From Harmonia axyridis (Eukaryota > Arthropoda > Insecta > Coleoptera > Coccinellidae), in NCBI RefSeq assembly GCF_914767665.1, contig NC_059504.1, positions 8,682,501 through 8,746,500 on the forward strand: a DNA stretch of 64,000 nucleotides, read 5' to 3'. Positions 44,622 to 57,519 of this stretch are shown piece by piece (within the stretch, counting starts at the first letter, position 1; the number at the start of each line of letters is the position of its first letter). Below the pieces are notes generated by a model, which saw nothing but the letters and a program-made list of their open reading frames with translations, had not been told where the DNA came from and ran no database searches. A program made the position numbers and the translations under genes.

Positions 44622-46680
44622 TACAGGGTGTGATTCTGCATCACAGGTATAATTTGGAAAGCTTCCAAGAAAACGAAAGGTTTAATTTAGTTTTCAATCC
44701 TTATATATAAATTTATATTTCTAAAATAAAGTGGAGTTAGTTTACTTCATCAATAATTCAAAAACAATCTTTGAGTAGCAAAAATTATCTGTCTCAAACA
44801 GCATAAATCCAAAAAAAATTATACCCACAGAGTGAGTTTCAAGTATGGAACGACTTATTTATCTCGAAAGAGATATAGACATGGGATATTATAGAAAAAT
44901 TATCATATTATTCAGAATATTGACAATAAGAATATTAATTTTCATTGCGATACTGAAATAGTGATTTATTATCTACATTTAAAATAATATCCTCCACATT
45001 ATTATTAAATGAGAAGGATATAAGGTATAATCCAATGTGCTCAATTGCAATCTTTCATAGTTGGATAACTCTAGACTCAAGCTTTATCATTACTTGTATT
45101 GGGTTTCAATCACATAGCAATTTATTTCCTTCTACTTTGGGTTTTCTCTCTTTTCACGGGGAAAATTAGGAAAAAAATTTTTTATTCTTATTTTTCTTTC
45201 TTGCTTCAATAAAAGAAATCGGATGGCGAAAGTGTTCTTGATTTACAATCATATATAGAGCTGTACTTAAGAAAGGTGATTTCGATAACATTTGATGGGT
45301 AAAACCTTAATGTTAATCAAGAAATCAACTCTTGAATTTTTGACATATCTTTCAAAACGCCCTGTGGATGCTATTTTCTCATCAGTTAAAAATAAAACGA
45401 ATTTTTCCTTCCTTCATAAGCGTACGTACATCGAAAAACGTCAACTTCAGCCAACATACAATACACCACTTTTTCAAAAGTGTTTCAACCAATCGACTGT
45501 ATTGTACTTCTGAACTTTCTAAATAATCTCAAGAGGCGTTTTATGGGACCCCTTTTTTCTGAGCAGCCTTCAAGTTGTTCACTGTGGGGGTCTCCCCTAA
45601 CCTAATACACTTCTATAAAGCGTGCTATTTCAACTGAAACCGAGTAGCATTCAAAAAGTGAACCTTATTGCAGTTCCAATCGACATCCTTGAAATATTAC
45701 ATGCTCGTTTGTTCCTCGTACTCATTCACCAACGAAACAACAAACTGACGAGAGGAAGCAACATAGGTAGAGTGAAATTCTCGTTTAAATGGATCGCATG
45801 TTGAACGAAATCCCCATAAAAAGTTAGTTTACTTAAGACGGTCCGGACTAGACGTATACGTGTTTATGTTTTTCACTTTCATTCTTCACCGCTATCTTTC
45901 TTCGGTCCTAATGGATTGTTCGACTGATTGAAAGGAACAAAAACTGCGATTTAGCGGTGGCCTTAATATATTTTTTTGGGAGAATTACGGGAGGGTCCGA
46001 GGCATGGGTTAACAAAATGATTGATTTCAGTCGAAACTTTTTTGGTGTCGTTAAGGCGGTGTTTCTTCCTTGAATAACGTTATGCTGTAATATAACGACC
46101 GAAGTTTTTTTGTATAATCTTTTTTTTATAATCTTATATGAAAAGAAATGATTTTCATAACTCGTGCTCATCAAAAATGAATTAATAAGTAAGCCATTAA
46201 ATGAGGAAGTGAGGAATAGGACAAGGAGCGAATTAGGCTAAAAAAAAAATTCCAATGGCTTCTTAAATAAACTGTTAACCTTACGTTATTTTGCATGTGC
46301 AATATGGACCTTTCATGTGAAAGCACTGAAATTTCCATAGAATCTTTCATTTCTTAACTCGCAGATCTATACCATATTTCATAGAAATCTGGAAAGCCGA
46401 CATATGAAAATACTAGAATTTTTATGCTTGCGCACGCTCAATACCTAAATATCCGAAAAAACTAAAATTCGTATGGAAGCATCTACTCTGCAGCTCAAAC
46501 AGAACACTCACACCAAATTCTATTAAAATCACATAAGAACTGTAGGAGTTAACTCTGTTGCAAGTATTTGCGGACACCCATACCGACAGACAGACTCGAT
46601 GTTCAGTATGTCCTGAAACGCATTGTGAGAGTGAAAATTTCGAAATCGAAGACCAAAAATTTTGGTCATAACAGAACTTA
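44622..46680. other. No recognised gene; tacagggtg at 44622
   Basis: tacagggtgtgattctgcat at 44622 may be one end of a repeat. ATG frames at 45292-45513 and 45622-45804 are unrecognised. About 46340-46600 (accatatttcatagaaatct … acacccataccgacagacag) resembles a common arthropod repeat tail with a gacagacag run, from memory only. Confidence 0.35.
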
Positions 46681-46733
46681 TCAACATGCTCCTTGCTCCG
46701 ATAGACTCGGAAGCAAAAATTCCAGAAGAACAT

Positions 46734-47222
46734 TGACGCCAAGTGACGCATAGCGAAAAGAAGATTTTCTAAGCGATGCGTCATTTTGATGATCTTTGGC
46801 AACTAAAGCAAGTATCGTACCTATAACGCTACTTGACTTCAGTGGGCTCTGATATCTGATGCATATGTCATGAATCATCAGCAAAATCTTCTTTTCTTCA
46901 TTTCCTTGCTCAATTCTGCGCGCGTCGTTTGACGAAATCGACCGAGCATCAACTGATGCTTCTTCTCTCTTCGCATCACTCAAGTGAGAATAAATCTCAA
47001 AGCATCCAGAATCTTCGGGACGTTCCTCTAAAGCATAGCTGATCCTCGGCAAATAGAGCTATGCGTCAAGTCAAGAATCGGCTATTTTCTTGCAGTATCG
47101 TTAGACAAAATCGACCGAGCGTCAACTGACGCATCTCCATTCTCCGCCTCACACAAATTTCGTTTTTTTATTTGATTCATCGAGGATTTTCTCTCCGCGA
47201 CGCTCCGCTCAAAGATGCGTCA
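46734..47222. promoter_or_regulatory. Cluster of TGACGC/GCGTCA sites with two related dyads
   Basis: Seven TGACGC or GCGTCA hexamers within 489 bp (46734, 46744, 46778, 47063, 47119, 47127, 47217). A motif gacgaaatcgaccgagcatc, followed by aactgatgct, at 46931 recurs at 47105 as gacaaaatcgaccgagcgtc followed by aactgacgca; both are dyads with an AC centre. A 123-codon frame on the minus strand overlaps but starts at TTG and is unrecognised. Function unknown. Confidence 0.4.
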
Positions 47223-49704
47223 ACCTTAAAATAGCAGCAGATCACATAAACGAACATATTTTATCGACCAAATACCCAGAGAAACGATAAAAAATGCCGA
47301 TAAGATTTATGGTTCTATCATCTAAATGCGGAGTCAATGTTTCATCAAGGCCCCATCCAGTAGAAGCATCAACGTTGATCATATTTCCCAAAGTCATAAA
47401 GTCCTGTAGCAGGCGATACCTCATCAAGAGTGGCGCGCCGAGCCACAGTGGTTGTCTCGTTATTTTAACAGGTTTATTTCTGACGCCACATCACAATAAG
47501 TGGGTATACTGTTAACCAGTAATTGTTACATGACTAATAACCAATAATAAACAGGAACATAAACAAAGGCAGTTAATCCTTCACACGCGGCAGATATAGA
47601 GGTCAGGGAAGGAGGTTGAGATTGGGAGCTGTCATAAAAAATCGCATTGATACACCCGAGACCGCCGTGGAGACAGCAAACAACTCAATAACGCGAATTG
47701 AGTTACTGCATTTCTTGGATTTCCTAACGAGGTTGGAGGTTATCGATGCAATTCTCTAATTATTGCAGAGAGTCGTATCTGTTGTTGAGTTGTCTGATTT
47801 ATTTCGTGATTTATCGTTGGAACGCAAGTAGGGTATGAATAAGATTGACGCTATCGCAACTGTTGGAAAAATTGTATGTGATGGTACAGTTACGACATTT
47901 ATAGATGTTTATTCTCTGAATGACGGAAGAATAACTTAATAGGATACAGACAAAACAAGATGCAAATTCCAAAAATTTCATAATTTCAGTAAAACATTCA
48001 CATAAATTAAATCATCATCTATTCAGGATATTATGTACTTCTTCGATCTATAAACATCAATATTCTGGAATTGATATCTTGTTCATTAGTGTTTATGGGT
48101 TTGCTAATTAAAATCATTTTTGAGATATATTTTCTCAAATTTTGCAGCTTTTGGAGTTTGATTAACTTTTATATTGCCTAGTAAATAACATCTGCCTTTT
48201 TGCATTAAATCCACCCCCATTTAGCAATATAAACAACCATTTCGATTTTTATCAATTTTCATTTACATATGTTAAAAAAAACATTATCAATTCATAATAT
48301 TAAATCATCAAATCGTACCATAAGCCAATAGATAAAATATATTGAACGAAGTTGTACTTTGATAAGTAGCAGATGAATTGAAATGTGATAACTCACCTAC
48401 TAATATTTTCTACTTGAGTTTGAAGAATAACCAGCGTTGCGTTTTTAAGAAATTGGATTTGTTTCGATGATAAAATTGTAACGTTACAATTGTCCTCGCA
48501 ATTTCTCATGAGACTCTAAGACTGATTTCTAGGGGTGGTTTGGCTTATTTGGCAACAAAAGTCCTACCCAGATTTTTACAAATTTAATAATTGTTCAATC
48601 CCAAGGGATGTTGTACTTCTTGATATTTTTCAATCCCAAGAAAAGTTTCTGTTGTTCCAATCCCACGGGAGGTGCGAGAATCCCAACAAAATGCTCGCCG
48701 ATAAATTAAATTCTGAATCTCAAATTAAACTAGTAATGGCTGAAATCTAAAATTAGATACGTATCTTTCCTGAAGTCTCGATAATTATTGAAAATCTTTC
48801 AGAAGATTCTCTCTGTTTCTTTCTCTAGATACGCGCATCCGTTGGCGCTTCATCGGCGACCAAAGACACACAACGAATCTGGTGAGTCATAGAGTGCTGA
48901 CACTTCTCTATAGACCGGTATACCGCAAGTCAAATCTAACTCAGCAGTCGACTTCATCGCAGCAACCATCATTAGTAACCATTCTCAACGTTGATGAACG
49001 ACTCTATTTCCTGATAGAGATATTGAAAAATATCACGTGGAAGTCAATCCCCGCCCTCACATTCATTAATTCAAATTCACTTAGCATGCCATTTCTTACG
49101 ATCAGATCACGCTAACTCGTGATCCCCGCTGTGCGTTCCTTAATTCTAAAATCCCAGGATTCGGGGTTTTCCTTCTCCCAGAAAAAAAGTGTTCATTAAT
49201 CTTGTTTCAATTTCCGCAGTCTGGCTTGCCCTGTTCCTTGAAGAATTAAGGTTTTCGTGTTTATAAGGAATAATGGGTTGAGATGAGATTGTCGGCTTTC
49301 ATTGGTGAAGATATGAGACGAATCGAAAATTTTTTACATTTCCGGGGGGGTTTCTTGAATGGAGGAAAATATTGGATGAGATTTAATTTCCGGTGATCCA
49401 GGCAATTTTAGTACCGAGTTTTACAAATCCCTGTAGTTGGGAGTTCATTGGGTCTTCACAAATGGAGCTAGATCTTCTTTATGATGCGTAGTTCATTTGG
49501 GTTTTTGTTTATAAGTTTTTGTTGCACTATCAATATTGGAATTGAAAAAATAGCAATTTTTTGAAAATTTCAGAACAGACATTTCAAGATCATATATAGA
49601 AAAAGTGGTTAATGACTTAAAATAATAAGGAAATCATTAGTCTACGTTAAAAAAAAGTCAGTACAAACAGTAACACTAGATACAGAAGAATTATAAATGA
49701 GAAT
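47223..49704. promoter_or_regulatory. No gene; candidate regulatory block at about 47440-47720
   Basis: 47440-47720 has forkhead- and Sox-like sites (aataataaacagg; cataaacaaaggc) and CpGs. Elsewhere nothing recognised. Small frames at 48535-48750 and 48882-49115 are unrecognised. Confidence 0.2.
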
Positions 49705-50544
49705 TAGGGATTCACGGCTTGGCTTGATTTTCAAGCTACTCGGCTTGAGCTCGACTTGATTTCAAGTTGAGCTCAAATCAAATAGTAGTTTCCCAATCTA
49801 AAGTCAAGTGAAGTATTTATTCATCAAGTACTTGAATCATATCAAGCTACTTGATTTTTTGCAGTTTTATTGTGTAGTGTTACATCAATAAAAAAATGAT
49901 GAAATGAAAAGGAACCTTGCAGAAAACAATTCTATTCATTGAACTTATTGTATAAAAGAACCGAAAATATCAACATAAATTAAATCACTATAAATCATGA
50001 CAAAATAAAGAAAAATTTAAAAATAAAGTTTCTCAATATTGAGAAACCTCCAGGCTTTGTTTGATTTCATAATTTTCCATACAGGATCTAAGGCACATGA
50101 GCCATCTTCTAGATTTGTCGCCTAACCTATTGCGGGTTTTTGTAACGGTAAAAACAGCTTTGGAAAATTGTCTTTCAACAGGAGCTGAAGATCGGCGTTG
50201 ATAAAAAATCCTTGGCCATTTTGGCCATGTTTGGGAAGATATCTCTGAAACTACCAGAATCTACCAATAGATTTCATAGAAATGTGAAAAAACTACTAAT
50301 AAAGTCACACACTGGAGAATGATTCAGTCTTTCGGCGCTCGAGGAATCCCCTTATTTAATCCAAGCGCGCACGAGATCGCAAAAATATATGGCGTGCATA
50401 TCAAGCTCAAGTAATATCAAGTAGCTTGATATCAAGTCAAGCAATAAATATCTAAAATCTAGTCAAGCTCAAGTATTTAATTCTTCACCAGCTTGATTTT
50501 CGAGTCAGTTGAAATGTCAAGCTACTTGGCTTGATGAATCTTTA
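49705..50544 (-). mobile_element. Non-autonomous hAT element, copy 3
   Basis: Left end tagggattcacggcttggct; right end ctacttggcttgatgaatct with the last bases mutated. Interior collinear with copies 1 and 2, including the C-terminal coding remnant, which is frameshifted. No matching 8-bp duplication. Confidence 0.8.
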
Positions 50545-51582
50545 ATCATGGAGTACACATCGGTAAAAAAGATATTGGAATTTTGGAATATCACATATAG
50601 ATGATCAAACCAACAAATTTTTCAAAAGAGAATTCTTGAATAGAAATAAAATCATTGGAAGATTCACCTACCACTAAAGAAACCTTATGCTGCTTTAGTC
50701 AGTTTGCTAAACTATCAGAGAAACATGCAGATAAAGGAAATCAACAACTGAATACTGAAGAAACAGGCAATTATGCCTAATTTGAAGCATGAAGAAGAAG
50801 AATATTTGTCTTGACATCAATTTTCATGAAGTGAAGATCAAAAATGGCGAAGTTCTCAAATTTATTAGGGAATAAATTGTTCGTAACAATTTTCTCACAT
50901 TCATATGGTGAGTTTGAGTCGAGCAATCAAAGTGCAGTTGAATGAAATTGGCGACATGGAAAGCTTGATCCACCCACCATAATAAATCTTCGGCTGAGTC
51001 AGATTGAGCACCAGAAGCAGCATGATATCATATACAACATATCAACTCCCATGTGGACATGCATAAGTGAGCTATTAATGATTCTCCAAACTGAAATAAC
51101 CCACCCAGATATATTGCACATGAAACAAACGAGAATAGGTTATATTGCATGTCTGCAACATTTCGAAACAATTGCACGTGACAACCGTAAAAACCTGATG
51201 CCTTCAGTTAACAATAGAACAATTGAAAAACCGAGTTCAAGAAACGTTTTGATCGTTAATTTATACAGTCTGATATATTCCTAGCACAATGCCAATCATA
51301 AATCCTGTTCCAATCAATTCGGAATCGATTTCTATATTTACTTTGGGAAATTTATCGTTTCCTCCGCTGTTTTCAATCGATCGGTGTGATTTACGGTGGA
51401 GCCAATAAGGAAACGTGCTTAGTTTTTCAGGAACAAAACGTATTTCATCTAGGTGGCAGAAAGTTATATCTTTGGCATTCAAAACGTCAGCTGCTGTTGA
51501 GAGATTTGAAAATCAAAATTCACACTAGAAAAATAATCGTTTAAATCACTTTTGAAGTCAATTTATAATCTTTCATTGATAT
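50545..51582. other. No recognised feature
   Basis: Open frames at 51051-51284 (+) and 51261-51482 (-) are unrecognised. Confidence 0.5.
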
Positions 51583-52245
51583 ACAGGGTGGCCATTTGAA
51601 AACGAAACAGACGAGATTACAGACGAAATAAAGTTTTTCGATAGAAATGCTCGGACAGGTCGATTTCTATTTCGAGGGGGACAACTTAAGATGTAGGTTA
51701 CGGACGCATAGCGCTTCAACCCTTGCTGCTACAACCCCCACCCCCAATTTTTGAATAGGGAAGATGGGGTGAGTGATACCTCAATTTAAAGGTATTTTTA
51801 TACTGATTTCAGCACAGTAATTGTTTTTTCATTTTATGTATCAGTTCTCGAAATATTCATGAGTTAGTTAGTTAGGAAGGAAGCCACAGTCATGGTTGTT
51901 TTGAAGCTCAAAATGTCGATTACTACAAGTGCCATGAAAACACCACTTCATTTTCAAATACTTAGTTGAGAATATTTCGAGAACTAATGCATAAAATGAA
52001 AAAACAATTACTGTGCTGAAATCAGTATAAAAATACCTTTCAAATGAGGTATCACTCACCCCATCTTCCCTATTCAAAGTTTGGGGGTGAGGGTTGTAGT
52101 AGCAAGGGTTGAAGCGCTATGCGTCCGTAACCTACATCTTAAGTTGTCCCCCTCGAAACAGAAATCGACCTGTCCGAGCATTTCTATCGAAAAACTTTAT
52201 TTCGTCTGTAATCTCGTCTGTTTCGTTTTCAAATGGCCACCCTGT
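51583..52245 (-). mobile_element. Large palindromic repeat, copy 2
   Basis: Same ends (acagggtggccatttgaaaa and the complement) and arms as 21533-22205, TA on both sides, with the non-palindromic centre in the opposite orientation. Very similar to copy 1, so recent spread or sequence exchange is likely. Confidence 0.9.
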
Positions 52246-53208
52246 ATATTCTATTAAAGAATAATGTTTAGTTCTCCATTAATATTTATTGATTATTCAT
52301 TAATTTCTCGATGTAAAAACTGCTGCAACCATGTGCGAACCCCTATTAATAAAAAAAAAACTTTACATCCCCTAATCGATACTCGAAAGAAACCCCCTCG
52401 GGCCTTTTTCAAATGCATACAAACATTCGTATTTAAACAAAACAGCAGCCTTTGTCAGTTTGTTTTCAGAACGTCATCCGCATGTTAATAACACAACCGG
52501 TCAAAGTTTCAACACTACCTCTCAACATGCCAAACATATAAAACTCTGAGAACCCACAAGAAGGAATATATTGTGGGGGTATATAAAAAACCTTCCACGT
52601 ATGGGGTGAGATGGCGAGATAAGGAAACGGACTGACACACTGCTCATATTAAAAAGTCACCCCTCAGGTAACTGTGAGGCTTCGGTGGGAAGGATAGAAA
52701 CTGAGAACAACCCAAGAAAAAAGAGGGAATTATTTTTCTTAACATTTGTTTCTGAACTTGATATGGATTGAAATTGTAGACTTTTGTTGATTGGTAATTT
52801 GTTGTCGGAGAATGCTATTCTAGTGAATAGTAGTTATTGTGTACTCTCCAGACTTTATTGTTTGTTGTGTTACGGCGCTCAAAAATCAAATTTAATTGAC
52901 TGAAATAATGTAAATGTTTTTGTGAATTACTCTGTATTCAAACAAAATGGGTCCCCACATCTTTGAGCAACAAGGTGATTTTTTTTTGCACTCTATTCAA
53001 TAATAGCCTATTTTTGACACTTGAAAATTATCAAAAATGAGAGCAAAATTTTTTTGAATTCATCGTTATCAGTTGACAATGCTTGAAAATAATTACAAAA
53101 AATCTTCAACATTTATTTATCAACTTTTTATAAATATAATAACTCTAACCTTTAAACCATGTTTATTTGTCGTTAAATGAATAAACATTATTATTATTTA
53201 GAATTACA
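52246..53208. other. No recognised feature
   Basis: A 74-codon frame at 52264-52488 is unrecognised. Nothing else seen. Confidence 0.5.
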
Positions 53209-53210
53209 TA

Positions 53211-53924
53211 CAGTGCGTGTCAAAATTATGGAACAAATTCATTTTCTCAGAAGTAAAATACTTGGCAACAAAATCCAGAAAGAGATCAATTTTCGTTTCA
53301 GTTTTACTAAATTTTTATTCATTTTTTGAAAGATTTTTGTTGCACCCTGTGCCATCACCATCAACCCTCTAAATTTTTTTAATTGGAAAAGTGGTCATGT
53401 GGTACTTTTTAGGAAGGTCTTTGTATCTTCTTTACAGGCATGCAGAAATTTCCATGAATAATGCATGCATTTTCAACCCCTTACAACCCCCACTTGAAAA
53501 ATTAGAATTAAAGGGTTCGTAGGGGTTGAAAGTTGTGCATGAACAAAACTGTAATGGTCGACTTTCATTCGGTGAGGAATTTCATCAGGTACCATCGTCT
53601 CAAAGTGAAAGAGCCATGAGAAAGTGTACATACTGAAAAACTCTGTGAACTAACCAATTTCTCAAAAAAAAAATTTTTTTTTTTAAATTTCTGCACGCCT
53701 GTAAAGAAGATACAAAGACCTTGCCAAAAAAGTAACACATGACCCACTTACCTATTCAAAAAATTCAGAGGGTTTATGGGGATGGCACAAGGTGCAACAA
53801 AAATCCTTCAAAAATGAATAAAAATTTTTTAAAAGTGAAACAAAATTGACCTGTTTCAGAATTTCATTGCCAAGTATTTTTCTTCTGAGAAAATGAATTT
53901 GTTCCATAATTTTGACGCGCACGG
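53211..53924. mobile_element. Tc1-like foldback element (about 230-bp arms, TA target)
   Basis: Ends cagtgcgtgtcaaaattatg and cataattttgacgcgcacgg, reverse complements continuing for about 230 bp inward (to about 53450 and from about 53693). TA at 53209-53210 and 53925-53926. The CAGTG start and TA target fit Tc1-type elements. No transposase; frames in the arms mirror each other. Confidence 0.85.
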
Positions 53925-53926
53925 TA

Positions 53927-54889
53927 TAACGTAGCTGAAATACCCTGCTCATTTCCAAAGTAAGATTGAACCAAAGCCCTTCCTCTAGTAGCAATTGCTT
54001 TTTAATGACTTAAAAAAAAATGTTCAACCAATTTTACATCTCATTTCGACCGACGCATAACACAAATGAACCCAAAACTATAATTATTAGAACGTTATAA
54101 TTACTTCATTCCAAAACACCATCTACATATTATTCTAAAAGATGTTCAGCAGGTGGATTCCTCCTCTTTCAACTTTAATGGAAAACACACCCCCTGCGGT
54201 CGTCAAAAGTGCTGACTAGTATATTTGTAGCAGGTAGTTTTAAATGGATTTGTGGTTCCGGGGCCAGTTGTTAACTTCATGAAGATGAATGTCCCCCGCT
54301 TTGAAAGTAACAATTAGGACCAGCATATAACCATAACGACATTTCGTACCTATTCTCCCAGAAGCAGATAAGTGCTGTTTTGTGCGTTTAGGGTGCCCGC
54401 CTGCCTGAGACCTTATCTTCCCCGTGTTCGTGTAATTTAATAAAGGGAAATTTTCACCTCTTTAAAATACGGGGAATGAGGGAGATAACGCCCCGAAATG
54501 CAATTTTAAAATTCTATCCTGGGGCTGTATCGCATTTAAAAATCTGGATTTCGGGTATCACTGACAGTTGGGGGATTCTCTAATGATACATTTCTGTTTC
54601 TTTTTCGTTTTGCTGACAACAAAAGAACGGTGACTGAGAGAACCTGTGGGGAGACAGTTCGATGCCGTCATCCCTTGAAAATTTTAAATTATAAATTATT
54701 CCGGGTTTTTGAGTGAAGGGAATCACTTTGAAGGACAGTAATGGGAGTTTGAGGCGAGGAGGAAAGAAGTTGAGCAGATTGGAATTTTTAAATGAAAAAA
54801 ATAAATATTTGTCAATCAAAAGAACAGCTTAAAAAATGTCTGAATATCTTAATTGGATTTGAATCAATTCAACAAATATTTTCAAGTCA
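53927..54889. promoter_or_regulatory. Candidate regulatory block at about 54150-54540
   Basis: Single-copy stretch with mixed GC-rich (gtgcccgcctgcctgagacc) and TAAT-rich parts. A minus-strand frame at 54580-54819 is unrecognised. No direct functional evidence. Confidence 0.2.
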
Positions 54890-55340
54890 TTGTTTTATGG
54901 ATTGTTATCTAAAACTAGAGGGGGTTTTTTTGTAAACAGTTACACTCTTGTAGAAAAGATTATAATTAAAAAAAAAGGTTTTCTTAAAATTGCTGAACAG
55001 TTGAAGAAATGGAACTCATGCGCATATGTCACCAATGAAGAGGCTATCTTTGAATTTTTTAATATCGTCATAATGTTTCAACGGGCTGCAACATGCATAG
55101 TTTTTAGCAGAACTTTTCGACGAAAAAAAATTTCTCGAATAAAAAATGTACTTGAACGCATCTTCTATGGTTTTAAAAGGTAGCTACTACTTTGTTGTTT
55201 TAATTTTATCAATTTTGGAATCGTATAACTTTCTAAAAAAAGGCCTTAGAGATTTTTTCACACGAAAGCCGTCTTTGAATTTGGACAAATTCGTCCCCTA
55301 GAAAATTTCGCATTCATTTGGTTGCACCCTGTATAATATA
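54890..55340 (+). other. Possible repeat ending in caccctgta
   Basis: A 97-codon ATG frame (54890-55183; contains NSYTLVEKIIIKKK and FLKIAEQLKKWN) is unrecognised, lysine-rich and AT-rich. The segment ends at about 55333 with ttgcaccctgta, the complement of the tacagggtg repeat-end motif, so it may belong to an element. Confidence 0.3.
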
Positions 55341-57119
55341 TAAGCTACGTGCCTACAGCCTTAGTTCTTCGAATACGTCAATCCATCTGTTTTGATATAG
55401 AATTACCGCAAAATCTGTAAATATTGATTAGAACTAACAATCTACAACCATTCAAAAAATTGTACAATAACTTATTTATCAATTTTTAGTATCGAAAGTA
55501 ATAAAATATATGATAAGCCGTCAAAGAAACGAGCTATGTCAGCAAGTATGAGTACACTGGAATGATCTCATTTGCCGTAATAAATAATACACGTCCAATC
55601 TTGTTCGGACAATATTTCTTTAGATATAGCTTCCAAACGAGTCGAAACAGATCGTGAGATAAAAGAAAACAAATGCACAAATGGAAGAGTGAATTTTTGT
55701 TTGAAATTTTCATTTAGGAATTTCTTCGTATCATCTATATTTACTCAGCGATTGACAGTTATTTCTGAATGAATCCGTCCTTTTGGATCAATCCCAAGTT
55801 TCAGAAGATGAAGTGTGAATCTTAAATTCTTAACTTTTAGGATGTGCAATGAATGTTAAGTTAAACACGTGAAGAGAATTGTATCTGAGAGCTCCTTTTT
55901 CTTCAGTTCATGACGAAATTATGATTTAACTTCAATGAAGAGTTTTATTATGAATCGAGAAGAATATCACAATTGACTCACATAGAAATAACTTTTTTTG
56001 ATCAACTTAGAAGATCTTTGTATTATTGGATTGAATCGGTAATATTCGATTAAACCATAACTAAACAAGCTTGTGAAAGCTTCTGATCTAATGTCAGTGC
56101 GAGTGTCAGTGTTTTCTTCAATTTTCATTCATTATCTAATAATTGCTGTTTATTATTCTGAGAAGAGCGACTTTTGAGTGAATATAAAAATTTTGCGAAA
56201 TAGGTAAGCCTATTGGTTTCTTATTCTTATACAAAAATATTGAGGAAAGCATTGACTTGATGTCAGGAGCTTTTGAGCGCTCTTGCAATTGGCGCATTGT
56301 TAAAGAGTTCTCAATATTTTCAGGTTTCGTCATTGTTATTCGATATTTTGCTTGAATTTTCTATGGTTATGGAGACGCCATCAATACGAAATTTTGCATA
56401 AAGCTTGAAATTGTGATTCTATAGATACTCGCGAATTTTCAAATTGCTCAGATCTGTTATTACTGAAATATTACTATTTTTTGAATTTGCTCGAATTTTT
56501 ATATTATTTTGGAGATGCTATCATCAGGGAAAATGTGATCAACATTCAAAATTCAACTCCGTCGATTTTGTGGTCATTATAGGACTTTTTTCGATGTTTT
56601 TCACAGATGTTTTATGATTCTTGCTTTCGTGATCAATATAGAATTCTGTACAGAGCTTGAAAATGTCATTTCACGTCCAATTTTAAATTTTCATCTCGAT
56701 CGAATGTATAGAATCGAAATCAACTGGAAAACAAAATTCTGAATGGCCATATTTAGGGAATCAGATTTTGCCCATTAACAAGCTCAAAATTGAACTGAAA
56801 ACTCTGTTTTATATTCAAAGGACCAAATTGTGAATAAAACTGCGAAAATCTAATTGATAACTTCAGGACCACAGAATTCATAAAATTAACATTAAACCTT
56901 TAATGACAAACCCTTACAGAATTCCAAATTTCTCAACCCTTCCCCTATCCCCTACCAAAATGTGGAATCCCACACACTCTAAAATCAATCGTATCATCCT
57001 GCCTTCCCAAAACCGTACACGTTCAATCCACATAAGAGGAGAGAGATCCAGAAATACGAATCCTGGGGCCAGGATTGGAAGGACCCGCTCTCAGGCCACT
57101 AATTACAACTAATTTGACC
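55341..57119. other. No recognised feature
   Basis: AT-rich single-copy-looking sequence. A frame at 56903-57112 is unrecognised. Confidence 0.5.
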
Positions 57120-57330
57120 ATTTATTTCAATTTGATTCGGGATTAAGGGCCCCCCACCGAATTCGTTTTGGGCCATTCCACGTTTGATCTGAACATCACA
57201 GGAGAGTCTGTTTCGGCATTAATTCGTGAAACTTTGGGCCCAAATGGAATTCTGGAGCTATTACGACGCTGGAATTACAGACACACATCGGGCTCTTATG
57301 GAAAAGTCGTTTGGGAGGCGTGTTGTCATA
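57120..57330. promoter_or_regulatory. Candidate conserved non-coding block
   Basis: GC-richer than its surroundings, with TAAT/ATTA cores (cattaattcgtgaaac) and balanced composition. No coding frame recognised. Confidence 0.2.
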
Positions 57331-57519
57331 TTAACGTTTCTGGATGAATAGAAATTAGGTTCGGGCTGATTGCCAATTGGAAACGTGATTTCTTTATGTT
57401 ATTCCTCAAACTCAACACTCTACTGTAATAAATTGGGATTACTTTTACATTATTTGAGAAATGAAATGAAAAACTCCAAAGTTTAACATAATTGGTAGAA
57501 CATTTTTCCTCTATACAGT

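Noticed and set aside
46681..47052. 123-codon minus-strand frame
   Set aside because: Starts at TTG and overlaps the TGACGC cluster; no known domain.
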